Origin: Inonotus obliquus
Lineage: Eukaryota; Basidiomycota; Agaricomycetes; Hymenochaetales; Hymenochaetaceae
NCBI GenBank assembly: GCA_032164295.1
Contig: JAJHTX010000008.1
Coordinates: 124,001-188,000, forward strand
Direction: 5' to 3'
Length of the DNA: 64,000 bases
Part shown: piece by piece, positions 1 to 9,343 of the stretch
How positions within the stretch are numbered: position 1 is the stretch's first letter
Layout of the letters: each line of letters starts with the position of its first letter
Notes under the pieces: generated by a model
What the model was told of the DNA's origin: nothing
What the model saw: the letters and a program-made list of their open reading frames with translations, nothing else
Databases searched by the model: none
Made by a program: the position numbers and the translations under genes

Positions 1-243
1 TAGTTGAGCTACAGTGAAACTATCACCGATACGATATACGACCAAGTGTCCCATCGCACATCGAATCGAGTACAAGTCTACTAGAGTCACCTTCATCGGA
101 AGTCGACTGACTCGTAACTAGTTGAAGATTGATTCAGAAGGAAACCTGGGCTTACAGGAGGAGAAAAGAATCTGACAACTACAAAGAACATTATCCAGGA
201 AGGATACGAAGTCAACTAAAGAAGCCAATTCGCTTATCGATAT
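1..243 (+). other. Retrotransposon 5' leader (partial)
   Basis: Non-coding stretch upstream of the first ORF. It should follow the 5' LTR and primer-binding site, but neither is recognisable here. No strong splice donor was seen that would make a subgenomic mRNA for the downstream ORFs. Confidence 0.5.
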
Positions 244-1125
244 ATGCAACATCAACGACGTAGTAACGGTCGAAGCAACCTACCAAGAGGTCCACGCAAC
301 GACACACAAGAACAGCCAGAACGTCGAGGCAACAATCGAAACGCAAGACAAGCACGAGAGTTGACAAGGGAATACGAAACCCTAGCAAGGATCGCGACAC
401 TCGAAAGACAAGTGATCGCACAACACAACAGACAAGAGTTATTGGAGATCCACGAGGAACAACGTCAAATCGAAATCGACGAAATCAAATTCTTAACGAG
501 AAGAATTATAGCAGCCGTCGAAGGACTCCAAGACAACGTTATCGCAGGAAGCATGCCAGCAAACTTACAGAGGTCTAATCTCCAGGCAGAGCAAACCGCT
601 ACAGGAGAAGGAGTTACAGTATCTGGACTAGCCAAGGATCTCGAGGAATTCGAGCAATCGACAAGACATCGTTTCTTCGTCGAACGAACGTTAATCAACG
701 GACTCGTCGATAGAACAAACCAGCTAGAAGAGCAGAACAAGAAGCTCGACGACCAGTACCAACAACTCACAGAGTTAATCGGAAACATCCAGAGAGAACA
801 CATCGAAACAACTCAACGCATTCAAGAGACACGCAACGAAATCCAAAGGTCATTGGAAAGTAACGAATCGATAGACTCAGGCGAAACGCACATCGAACAG
901 TTCACTTTCATTCCACGTGAACAGATCGAAGAAGTCTTGACAAGAATCCGTAACTTGACATTGGAAGAAGAACCCGCGACAGTATCAAGCGGCGTACAGA
1001 CAAGCGTACCAATCGTTGAAACATTCGAGACAACTCTATTACCGATCAGACCACCTCGCGTAGTAGCATTTACCGACAATGGCAACACCTCCAACACCAG
1101 ATCAACTACAAGCTCGGATCAATGA
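244..1125 (+). CDS. Coiled-coil ORF upstream of gag (293 aa)
   Basis: An uninterrupted 293-residue protein rich in Gln, Glu, Arg and Asn. The N-terminal 40 residues are basic and Arg/Asn-rich. Residues roughly 40-100 and 120-230 show heptad-like spacing of Leu/Ile in a charged background, as expected of coiled coils. No zinc knuckle, protease or other catalytic motif is present. It ends 47 bases inside gag in a different frame (gag is +1 relative to it), so gag translation could follow by termination-reinitiation or leaky scanning. Codon use matches the rest of the element, which argues that it belongs to it. It could be an extra structural or assembly protein, or the N-terminal part of a split Gag. 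I do not recognise a family. Confidence 0.75.
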   Translation: MQHQRRSNGRSNLPRGPRNDTQEQPERRGNNRNARQARELTREYETLARIATLERQVIAQHNRQELLEIHEEQRQIEIDEIKFLTRRIIAAVEGLQDNVIAGSMPANLQRSNLQAEQTATGEGVTVSGLAKDLEEFEQSTRHRFFVERTLINGLVDRTNQLEEQNKKLDDQYQQLTELIGNIQREHIETTQRIQETRNEIQRSLESNESIDSGETHIEQFTFIPREQIEEVLTRIRNLTLEEEPATVSSGVQTSVPIVETFETTLLPIRPPRVVAFTDNGNTSNTRSTTSSDQ

Positions 1126-2188
1126 GCTTACTAGTCGAATGGCAAGATTGTCGATCAAACTACCAAAGTTTCTAGGCGCACGAGACGAAAGTATCGATCA
1201 ATGGGTAGACAGGAGTGTGGCGAAATTAGTGTCAAACGGAATTAAGGACGAGAAGGAAATTGCGAACGCGCTATTCCTAGCTATCGAGGGAGATGCATTC
1301 AATTGGTTCCTCGAAAAGCAACTCACCGTATCATTCGATGCTACCACTGGAGCACTCAAGAGCTTACCTACCGTCGTAGATGCAGCAGGAGCGGTTGCGA
1401 AACCTCCTACCGCTATGTTCGCATCACTCAGGCATATGATTCAATTCATTCGTACCAAAGCAGGCAAAACCGTTCCACAAGAACTCGAGGCCCTGAACAA
1501 GATATTCAATATCAAACAGGCCAGCAAACCTATCGAGAGTTACAATCACGCGTTCAGGCAACTACGAACGAAGATTGCAAGCACAGTGGACGAGAATACG
1601 ATCAAGCACTGCTACATCAAAGGATTGGATCAATGGCTTATCAATCGCGTACTCGCACACGACATGGAAGCATTCACGAAATTCGGATACGAAGAATGGA
1701 TGGCAATAACGGAGCAATATGCAGTCATGAACAAGACAAAGGCTCAGCTCACGCAAGGAACATATCAACCACGGTATTCATTTCATGGACAACCGAGGTA
1801 CGAGCAGCCTACAAGACTAGAAAGGGATCCGAACGCAATGGACATCGATGCAATCCGAGGCTTGCCGAAGAAGGGATCATCAGGATGTTACAATTGCGGA
1901 AGACAGGGTCACTATGCAAGCAAATGCCCCGAACCGAGAAGATCACCTACGTCTAAAGGAGCACTAGGTAATCACCGCCAACATCGTCGACCAAACACGT
2001 CTAAAAGAGCACGTGGAAGATCGTCGAAGCATCACAAGAAGAATAGAAGAACCATGCACGCGAGAATTCAAGAAGCCGAATCCGAGGAAGAAGAAGACGA
2101 CGATCATACGAACAAGCGAAACGTCAATCCCAAACCACGCGACCAGAAGCCTAACAAAGGAAAGGCTAAAGGTCAGGGAAAAGACTAG
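1079..2188 (+). CDS. gag: Gag polyprotein with CCHC zinc knuckle (369 aa)
   Basis: The middle of the protein (about residues 30-225) resembles the retrotransposon Gag capsid region, with the typical aromatic and Leu pattern and a segment containing IxSYNHAFRQL. One zinc knuckle, CYNCGRQGHYASKC, starts at residue 270 and would bind the genomic RNA. After it comes a long basic tail with an acidic patch (EEEEDDD), ending in Lys/Gly-rich sequence. It forms the virus-like particle shell in this family. The start ATG at 1079 lies inside the preceding ORF. The stop TAG at 2186-2188 lies six bases beyond the end of a slippery heptamer minus the gac codon (heptamer 2176-2182, then GAC, then TAG), so a fraction of ribosomes should continue into pol. 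Confidence 0.9.
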   Translation: MATPPTPDQLQARINELTSRMARLSIKLPKFLGARDESIDQWVDRSVAKLVSNGIKDEKEIANALFLAIEGDAFNWFLEKQLTVSFDATTGALKSLPTVVDAAGAVAKPPTAMFASLRHMIQFIRTKAGKTVPQELEALNKIFNIKQASKPIESYNHAFRQLRTKIASTVDENTIKHCYIKGLDQWLINRVLAHDMEAFTKFGYEEWMAITEQYAVMNKTKAQLTQGTYQPRYSFHGQPRYEQPTRLERDPNAMDIDAIRGLPKKGSSGCYNCGRQGHYASKCPEPRRSPTSKGALGNHRQHRRPNTSKRARGRSSKHHKKNRRTMHARIQEAESEEEEDDDHTNKRNVNPKPRDQKPNKGKAKGQGKD

Positions 2189-2218
2189 CACCTCCGCTCA
2201 AGACTGCGAAGCGAGAGG
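2176..2218 (+). promoter_or_regulatory. Programmed -1 ribosomal frameshift signal at the gag-pol junction
   Basis: In the gag frame the sequence reads G GGA AAA (2176-2182), a heptamer of the X XXY YYZ class. One sense codon and the gag stop TAG follow. After an eight-base spacer a stem can form: CCTC 2191-2194 with GAGG 2215-2218, and CGCT 2195-2198 with AGCG 2210-2213, with A2214 bulged and an 11-base loop. A -1 slip at the heptamer enters the pol frame, which is open from 2170 onward and reaches the pol ORF without a stop. Slippery site, spacer and stem have the geometry of known -1 signals. Folding and activity were not computed. Confidence 0.75.
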
Positions 2219-2238
2219 GTAATAAGGATTGCGAAGAA

Positions 2239-5200
2239 ATGTACAGTAAAGGATTACCGACATATGCATTACACCCAAGATTGCCTATCAGGATTCTTGT
2301 GGGAACGCAAAACTTAGCAGTCAAGGCACTTATCGACTCAGGAGCAACATGCAGTACTATTCATCCGGAGTTAGTACGAAAACACGACTTACCAAGACGA
2401 ACGCTATCACAACCTAGACCGTTGCGAAATGCAGATGGAACAGCAAACCGAAAAGGAGCAATCAAGTACGAAGTGGACGCACTTATATTTGACAGAATCA
2501 AGCCCATCGGTCAAACTCTGGCAGTCGCACATACGGGAACGGATCAGATCATACTAGGCATCGATTATTTGGGCAAGGCCAACCCGATCATCGATTGGAA
2601 GGAACAAGTCATGGAAGGAAATGGACAAACGATACCATTCGAGCTCAGTATCGTTCGAGCAGAGTCGACAAGCAAGAAACGGAAACGAAAACGGAAAAGT
2701 ACAAACCGTAATCGTAGAGGCAGAACAAATAAGCCCTCACCGCGTTCAGGCAGCACCAATAAGACCGAACGGCGGGGTAGCAATGGCAATAAGACTACGA
2801 AAGGCAGAGTCAATAAGACCTTACGATCGAACCAGAGTAGCAATGGCAATAAGGCTACACGAAACGACCCAAGTGTCAACGGACCAAAGGGAAATCTGGT
2901 AACCGACAAGCGCAAATCGGTAGACGATCGAGAGAACAGTTGTAATCGCGAACAACGAAGGAAAGCTAGGCCCAATCGAATAGGAGAGGCGACTAGTCAG
3001 GAGCGACCATCCTGGTACGGGAATGAAAGAGCCATTACCCAAGACGAAGGCAAGAAGACATCGAAAGCTCTATACAAGACAGAGAAACGAAAGGTTCCAC
3101 AAGTAGATCAACGATCGCAGCATGGCAGTGGCAATAAGACCAAGCAGGCACAAGGCAGTCGCAATAAGACCTTGAAGAGTCGAGACGATCAACGACCGAA
3201 ACAACAAGGCATTGGCAATAAGCCCTTGAACAGCCAACGCAGTACCAATAAGACGTTGCCGTTGGGTAGTAAATCACCTGTTACGCGCAAGACAGCCTAT
3301 GGCAGGAAGACGAAAGCTAAAGCTACAAAGAGCCCTGGATCCGGCTCATCTGACAACTCAGAAACCGACAGCGATAGCGACAACGATAGTGGAATATGGA
3401 TTAGGCCAGACCTCAACACGAAGGAAAGGCAAAGGGACGACCACCCTAGAGAAGGCAGAAACCGAAGCGAAAGCCGATCGACGAGAAACGAAACAAGGAA
3501 CGTTTCACCACCAAGAATTAGACCACGATCAGGAAGTCAATTCAGCAATGCTCCAAGGAAGAGGGCACGGACGCCAGAAGGTGAACGAACGTCGAACGCA
3601 CCAAGACAAAGCAGCACCAATAAGACTTTGCAGTCTAGTCAGAGCATTGGCAATAAGACTCGACAAGACTGGGCAGCACCAATAAGGCCCAAAGACGAAT
3701 CAAGATCGCCTATATCAAGATTCGAGAATGAACAGGCAGAAAGACCTGACACACGAGTACAGAGTCAAGGCAGTCGCAATAAGCCCTTGCAACCGAGTAC
3801 GACATCGCTAGGAAAGCGAAGACAAGAGTCACCGTCAGTCGAACGGAAGACAACGAGACCACGAGTAGTCAAGGAAGACCCTACATTCAAGTACTGGAAA
3901 GGTTATCTTCGAGAAGGAGAAGAAGCCGTAGGAAACTTTGATCCGAAAGGCACATGGATTATGCCACGAAAGGAACGATTCGAAGACAAACCGATACTAG
4001 GACATCGGCGAAGACAGTCTATCGATAGTACAGGAAGTACACGAACACGAAGCCCCGCACCAAAACGAACAAGGTGGGAGCACACGGATCAAGACGAAGT
4101 TATGGACGAACTGCAAGAACCAGGAGGAACCCAACCTCAAGAAGAAATGTATATCGAACGTATGGTAACCAACGAACCATCACCTATTCAGCAACGAATA
4201 GCGTATCTCGCCACCGAGGCTCGAGGTAAATCAAAACCCTTACTGCAGAAGGAGGATCTCGCAGAAATGTTTGAGATCAAACGAAATTGGTCACCAAATA
4301 CGAATCGACAGCATCGCCAAGAGAAGCAACCATTGAATAAGGTTAGCTCAGTAGCGCAGCAGTACTCGCAGCAGAAAGCAGCAGCAGAGGGATTGCTAGA
4401 CATGCAGAAACGAGATTGGCGCAAACTGCTACCAAGACAGATAGCAGACTATGCAGACGTATTCGATCCAGACAGGGCAAGACGACTACCAAGACATACG
4501 AAGTATGACATGGTCATACACCTCGATGAGAAGGAACCGTTACCGAAACCACGACCTATTATCAAGCTCACGCCAGTCGAACAGGAAGCACTGGACAACC
4601 ATGTGGATGAGCTGATGAAGAAAGGATGGATTACCAAGGTCGAACCACATGAACCATGCCCAGTAGCATCACCCGTATTCTTTGTCGGAAAGAAGGACGG
4701 AGGGGCAAGAGTCGTAACGGACTATCGAGCGATAAACCAAATCACGATACCAGACCCGTACCCGATTCCAATCATGAATGGGTTACCAGACAAGTTGGCA
4801 AGCAACAATTACTTCTTCACATTGGACATGCGGTCCGGATACCACAACTTGCGTATCAAGGAAGGAGATGAATGGAAAGCGGCATTCCAAGTAGGCAACG
4901 CAATTTACAAGCCACTCGTTATGATGTTCGGAATGAAGAACTCACCCGCAATATTCCAACGATTCATGAACGACAACTTTGAGCAATGGCTACGAAGTCA
5001 GGAGATACTTATCTACCTGGACGACATCATTGGAAAGGCAAAGACTGAGGAGGAACACTGGAAACTCCTACGAGCAGTCTTGAAGAAATGCCGAGAACTC
5101 GATATCTACTTGAAGATCGAGAAGTGCCATTTCCTACAGAAGAAGCTAGACTACCTAGGCTTCATAGTGGGCAACAAGGGAGTACAAATGGACCCGTACA

Positions 5201-7590
5201 AGCTCAAAGCAATCGCAGAATGGCCTACACCAACGACGAAACGGGAAATCAGGAAGTTCCAAGGATTTTGCAACTTCTATCGGAGATTTGTGAAGAACTA
5301 TGCAGAGCGCATACACCCGATTAACGAACTCACCAAGAAGGATAGGAAGTTCGTATGGACAACTGAATGTCAGCAAGCATTCGAGGACATCAAGCAAGCG
5401 TTTCAAACGGAAATAACGCTAGGTTATCCGAACCACGATAAACCATTCATCCTCGAGACAGATGCATCGAAATTTGCGATTGGAGCTTTACTCCAGCAAG
5501 AAGACGACAAGGGCGAACTACGACCGTTAGCCACAATGTCGAAGCAGTTGTCAGGAGCACAACTCAACTGGCCAGTTCACGAAAAAGAGATGTTCACAAT
5601 TGTTCATTCACTCAACGAATGGAGACACTTGCTCGAAGGAACGAGACATCCTTTTATCATTCGAACGGATCATAAGAACCTGCAATGGTTCATGACAGGA
5701 CAGAACCTATCTGAGAAGCTGAAACGATGGATGCTAAAGCTATCCCAGTTTAACTTCAAGATGATACATTGGCCAGGCAAGGAGAACAAAGCCGACGCAC
5801 TATCAAGGCGAACCGATTACAAAATCGGCAAAGACACAGAGAAGATCACTATGCTACCAGCAGACCGCATACAGCAGCAAACGTTGAAACGAACGGAAGT
5901 CGCAGGACTATACGAGTTGAAGACTATGTCAGTCAGAATCACGGACCCGATACTTCGAACTATTCGAAAGGACTATGTGACGAAGGAGGCACAAACCGAA
6001 TGGAACGTCATACGGAATACGAAAGACAGAAGCCACACCTACACGGATGGAACTCGTTATGTAGATGGAAAGTTATGGATCCCGCCGAACGCCAACCTAC
6101 GAAGTCTACTAATGCGAAGGCACCATGACCACACAACTGCAGGCCATCCCGGAGTAGCCAAAACCACTGAGCTTCTGGAGAGACGATACTATTGGCCAAA
6201 CCTTCGATCGGACGTCCGAGACTACGTAACAACTTGCGACGCATGTCAGCGATCAAAGCCTCTTCGGCAAAATCGCGAGCCACCGATTCAACCGATATCC
6301 CCACCTGAAAGGCCATGGGAAGCCATTTCCTGTGACCTAGTTACAGACCTACCAGTCAGTACCGAGGGATATGACACCATATTGGTTGTTGTGGATAGAC
6401 TTACCAAGATGGGGAGGTTCATCCCTACGACGGGTGTACCGAATGCCAAACGCATTGCACAGATGTTCATCCAAAACATCTTCAAGCATTATGGGACCCC
6501 AAAGGTTGTACTCTCCGACAGAGGAAGCAACTTCACGGCGCAGTTTTTGAAGGAGTTCTGCCGACTCCTCGAAATCGATTGGAAAACTAGCACCGCGTAT
6601 CACCCACAAACCGATGGTCAAACAGAGCGACTGAACCAAACGATGGAACAGTACTTACGCTGCTATGTGTCCTACCGACAGACAGATTGGGCACATTACT
6701 TGGATCTCGCAGAATTCGCCTATAACAACAGACAGCATTCAGCGACACGTCAATCACCATTCTACACGTTGTACGGATGGAATCCAACAACTGACTTTGC
6801 CAGTCACGACGAAAGCAACGTCCCAGAAGCACAAGATTACCGAGAGGAGCTTCAACAAGCGCAGCGACAAGCCTATGCAAGCATTAAGCAGGCTAACGAA
6901 GCGATGAAGTTATATGCAGACTTACATCGAGGGAAGCTACCAGATTATCGACCTGGAGACGAAGTAATGTTGGATATGAAGAACTTAGCAAGACTCGAAC
7001 CGACGAAGAAACTAGCCATGAAATGGGCAGGGCCTTATAAAGTCGACAAGGCCGTGGGGAAGGTTTCATTTCGACTGAAACTTCCTGAAACGATGGCAAT
7101 TCACCCAGTATTTCATGCGAGTCTATTGAAGCCATACAAGCGGAAGGAATTCCCAGGACGTAAGCAACTTACGGAACCACCACCAGTAGAAGTGGAAGGC
7201 GCAGCCGAATACGAAGTCGAAGCAGTTCAAGATACCAGACTGCGGCGCAGCAAGGTGCAATACCTAGTCAGATGGAAAGGCTATGCAGAAACAACATGGG
7301 AACCGCTGGAGAACCTGAAGCACACGTACAAGCTAGTTGAGGACTTCCACAAGAAGTACCCTCAGGCGCAGAAGCCACGGAACCTTACGCAATGGTTATC
7401 CGCGAGGCGCCGGAATAGGAAACAAACGAGTCACGAGGACACGGAAGAATCCTCCGACGGATCAGAAGGATCGACGTCAGACTCAGAAGGTAATACTGAT
7501 ACGGAAAGCACAGTATCAGAAGACAGTCAACGCAGCATGCGCAGTCGAGGAAGGACTACGCGCAGCAGCAGACGACTACACCCGCAGTAG
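2239..7590 (+). CDS. pol: Pol polyprotein: protease, linker, RT, RNase H, integrase, chromodomain (1783 aa)
   Basis: Domains in order: aspartic protease with LIDSGAT (catalytic D33); an unusually long, basic Ser/Asn/Lys-rich linker (about residues 145-640) with a repeated N-K-T/P motif; reverse transcriptase with YLDD at 926-929; RNase H with ETDAS (D1075); integrase zinc-binding HHCC segment from about 1295; catalytic triad D1366, D1427, E1463 (D-35-E spacing); and a chromodomain at about 1656-1707 (VRWKGY...TWEP). All key residues are present, so the enzyme looks intact. The chromodomain normally guides integration to marked chromatin. The ORF has its own ATG 50 bases after the gag stop, but the frame is open back to 2170, so Pol is probably made as a Gag-Pol fusion by -1 frameshifting. 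The tail is Ser/Glu-rich and ends in Arg/Ser. Confidence 0.95.
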   Translation: MYSKGLPTYALHPRLPIRILVGTQNLAVKALIDSGATCSTIHPELVRKHDLPRRTLSQPRPLRNADGTANRKGAIKYEVDALIFDRIKPIGQTLAVAHTGTDQIILGIDYLGKANPIIDWKEQVMEGNGQTIPFELSIVRAESTSKKRKRKRKSTNRNRRGRTNKPSPRSGSTNKTERRGSNGNKTTKGRVNKTLRSNQSSNGNKATRNDPSVNGPKGNLVTDKRKSVDDRENSCNREQRRKARPNRIGEATSQERPSWYGNERAITQDEGKKTSKALYKTEKRKVPQVDQRSQHGSGNKTKQAQGSRNKTLKSRDDQRPKQQGIGNKPLNSQRSTNKTLPLGSKSPVTRKTAYGRKTKAKATKSPGSGSSDNSETDSDSDNDSGIWIRPDLNTKERQRDDHPREGRNRSESRSTRNETRNVSPPRIRPRSGSQFSNAPRKRARTPEGERTSNAPRQSSTNKTLQSSQSIGNKTRQDWAAPIRPKDESRSPISRFENEQAERPDTRVQSQGSRNKPLQPSTTSLGKRRQESPSVERKTTRPRVVKEDPTFKYWKGYLREGEEAVGNFDPKGTWIMPRKERFEDKPILGHRRRQSIDSTGSTRTRSPAPKRTRWEHTDQDEVMDELQEPGGTQPQEEMYIERMVTNEPSPIQQRIAYLATEARGKSKPLLQKEDLAEMFEIKRNWSPNTNRQHRQEKQPLNKVSSVAQQYSQQKAAAEGLLDMQKRDWRKLLPRQIADYADVFDPDRARRLPRHTKYDMVIHLDEKEPLPKPRPIIKLTPVEQEALDNHVDELMKKGWITKVEPHEPCPVASPVFFVGKKDGGARVVTDYRAINQITIPDPYPIPIMNGLPDKLASNNYFFTLDMRSGYHNLRIKEGDEWKAAFQVGNAIYKPLVMMFGMKNSPAIFQRFMNDNFEQWLRSQEILIYLDDIIGKAKTEEEHWKLLRAVLKKCRELDIYLKIEKCHFLQKKLDYLGFIVGNKGVQMDPYKLKAIAEWPTPTTKREIRKFQGFCNFYRRFVKNYAERIHPINELTKKDRKFVWTTECQQAFEDIKQAFQTEITLGYPNHDKPFILETDASKFAIGALLQQEDDKGELRPLATMSKQLSGAQLNWPVHEKEMFTIVHSLNEWRHLLEGTRHPFIIRTDHKNLQWFMTGQNLSEKLKRWMLKLSQFNFKMIHWPGKENKADALSRRTDYKIGKDTEKITMLPADRIQQQTLKRTEVAGLYELKTMSVRITDPILRTIRKDYVTKEAQTEWNVIRNTKDRSHTYTDGTRYVDGKLWIPPNANLRSLLMRRHHDHTTAGHPGVAKTTELLERRYYWPNLRSDVRDYVTTCDACQRSKPLRQNREPPIQPISPPERPWEAISCDLVTDLPVSTEGYDTILVVVDRLTKMGRFIPTTGVPNAKRIAQMFIQNIFKHYGTPKVVLSDRGSNFTAQFLKEFCRLLEIDWKTSTAYHPQTDGQTERLNQTMEQYLRCYVSYRQTDWAHYLDLAEFAYNNRQHSATRQSPFYTLYGWNPTTDFASHDESNVPEAQDYREELQQAQRQAYASIKQANEAMKLYADLHRGKLPDYRPGDEVMLDMKNLARLEPTKKLAMKWAGPYKVDKAVGKVSFRLKLPETMAIHPVFHASLLKPYKRKEFPGRKQLTEPPPVEVEGAAEYEVEAVQDTRLRRSKVQYLVRWKGYAETTWEPLENLKHTYKLVEDFHKKYPQAQKPRNLTQWLSARRRNRKQTSHEDTEESSDGSEGSTSDSEGNTDTESTVSEDSQRSMRSRGRTTRSSRRLHPQ
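2718..3786 (+). repeat. Thirteen dispersed copies of an 18-base CAATAAG motif in the protease-RT linker
   Basis: A motif close to GGCAGTnnCAATAAGaCC recurs near 2718, 2748, 2776, 2803, 2836, 3124, 3153, 3208, 3238, 3610, 3642, 3672 and 3769. Twelve copies encode (G/S)-S-x-N-K-T/P in the pol frame. The copy at 3672 sits in another frame and encodes A-A-P-I-R-P. Spacers between copies vary and do not look alike. Confidence 0.8.
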
Positions 7591-7902
7591 GCATAACTGC
7601 GGCACAGCAAGTAGTACTCATCCGCAGCAGATCATAGCAGATTGCAGCAGATGATGACATTCTCGCAGCAACGCTTGAGAATTTACGAAGTCACGACGAG
7701 TCATGAACAGTCACGGACGAACAAGAGACACTGCGGCACAGTATACGCAGTAGAGGTCAAGTCATATCGAAAACAACTGGACCGATCACCCAGTCATACG
7801 CAGTAACGACACAAAGCTATAAGAACAAGCAGTAACGACCTATGAACGGCACCAACGCCAGAAACAACTCTCATTCGACAAAGAAACAAGTCTACATTCG
7901 AA
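7591..7902 (+). other. Spacer between pol and the first accessory ORF
   Basis: 312 bases rich in GCAG/CGCAGCAG and CAGTCA words. No ORF of note. A possible splice acceptor (CGCCAG) lies near 7860, which could serve a spliced mRNA for the ORF at 7903; this is weak. Confidence 0.4.
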
Positions 7903-8919
7903 ATGCCACTACTCGAAACACTTGCAGAGGTACAGCATGCGCAACTCAATGTCACAGAAGTCGACATACAGTCGCGACCCGACAAATATCAATGGCCACA
8001 ACTAGACGACAGGGAGAATACCGAGATGTTATGGGATGACATCATACCCTCGAACGTCGGCAGATATTTCGACGATTTCATGGACAAGATCAGCATGGCA
8101 CATCAACGCGGCATGGGATACAATATGCTGCTAATGCCACCGATATTCTTTGGATCTTGGTTTGCCATGACTACCGAAGCTTACAATTCAGTGAGGAGAC
8201 TCAATGACGACGCTTACATCGCATATGCTCTAGATCTCAGCACAGCGATTCTATCGTACCAACCGTTGCTGTTGTCACAAACGGAAACAGTCAACAATTG
8301 TGTCGCATTACTCTATGCAGCAACGAGGATCTGCGCATATCGAGTCGAGCTCACAGAAGCATTCGAACACAAGGTCATGCGATGGTCACTTATCCACTGT
8401 ATCACAGCCAAAGAACGCGACTACATCGAGTACATCGCGCAGCAGCAAATTCAATATGCACGACTCAAGAGACGTTTCTACTCTACGATCAACATCCTTA
8501 GACAAACATGGGAACGAACAAAAGCACCAGGAAGGTCTATCCCATGGGACACACCTCATCGAGACTTACCATACTTGGAGGCGTGGAAACTGATTGAGAA
8601 CGAAGAAACGGAACGCCGCAACAAAGCGAAAGAAGCAGCGGAAGGATTATGGGAGAACCCTCCAGACAAATTAGACCAATCTATTTGTTGGCCTTACGAC
8701 GAGGACTACCTCCAGGCACTCAATAGTGCGGAATACCGCCTTAGATACACCCTAGGCGCAGTACTACATCCTAAAGATAGTAGCTGGTTCACGGACGTAT
8801 ATCAATATCCGCAGAAGCTACAATCCCGGAAACCCGAGGACGACACATCCAATAGTCGCAAGAGATCCCACGATGACACAGAAGAATTCGATCTAGCGCC
8901 GACAGATGACGAAGCATAA
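7903..8919 (+). CDS. Accessory ORF A of the retrotransposon (338 aa, unknown)
   Basis: An open frame of 338 codons after pol, well past the integrase and chromodomain. I recognise no family. The protein looks globular and mainly helical, with a hydrophobic stretch near residues 70-90 and another near 105-130, several Trp and Tyr, and an acidic C-terminal tail preceded by a basic RKRS cluster that could be a nuclear signal. No signal peptide and no envelope-like features are visible. Codon use resembles gag and pol, so it seems part of the element and not a host gene picked up recently. Its role could be packaging, movement or silencing suppression; nothing in the sequence decides this. Confidence 0.7.
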   Translation: MPLLETLAEVQHAQLNVTEVDIQSRPDKYQWPQLDDRENTEMLWDDIIPSNVGRYFDDFMDKISMAHQRGMGYNMLLMPPIFFGSWFAMTTEAYNSVRRLNDDAYIAYALDLSTAILSYQPLLLSQTETVNNCVALLYAATRICAYRVELTEAFEHKVMRWSLIHCITAKERDYIEYIAQQQIQYARLKRRFYSTINILRQTWERTKAPGRSIPWDTPHRDLPYLEAWKLIENEETERRNKAKEAAEGLWENPPDKLDQSICWPYDEDYLQALNSAEYRLRYTLGAVLHPKDSSWFTDVYQYPQKLQSRKPEDDTSNSRKRSHDDTEEFDLAPTDDEA

Positions 8920-9343
8920 CTATGCAACTCATTCTTCTATGGTATTTATTGACAGGACAACACATGCACACCCTATGGTATCTATTCAACATTATGCAAC
9001 CCGAAATCCCCTATGGTATTTATGGATGCCAAGTCAACTGCGCACATACATCGAAGAATCACGGGACTATTACGAAGCGACTACGGGCAAGATAATTCGT
9101 ACACGAATGACAGGATATGGGAAATCCGCAGCACGACGATAATAAAGTGCGACAGCGAAGCACAGATCGCAGCAAGACAATTGAAAACCGCAGCAACCGC
9201 AGCACGGTGAACCCGGGGAAGACTAGAACAGAGTCACGAAGGGTACGAGTTGGAAACGCATAAATAGAGGCAGGAATCCGACAGGAGAGCCTCAGCTGGA
9301 AAAGCACAAGTAGTCTAGAACCACCAATGACATCTCGAACACC
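8920..9343 (+). repeat. Spacer with three imperfect CTATGGTATTTAT repeats
   Basis: The phrase CTATGGTAT(T/C)TAT occurs at 8937, 8973 and 9011 (36-38 base spacing), and TATGCAAC recurs between the copies. The rest of the spacer to 9343 is A-rich and holds no supported gene. A GTCTAG acceptor-like site lies about 30 bases before the next ATG. Confidence 0.55.

Noticed and set aside
2565..3685. Frames on both strands in the pol linker (up to 136 codons)
   Set aside because: They follow from the biased codon use and repeated motif of the intact pol frame.
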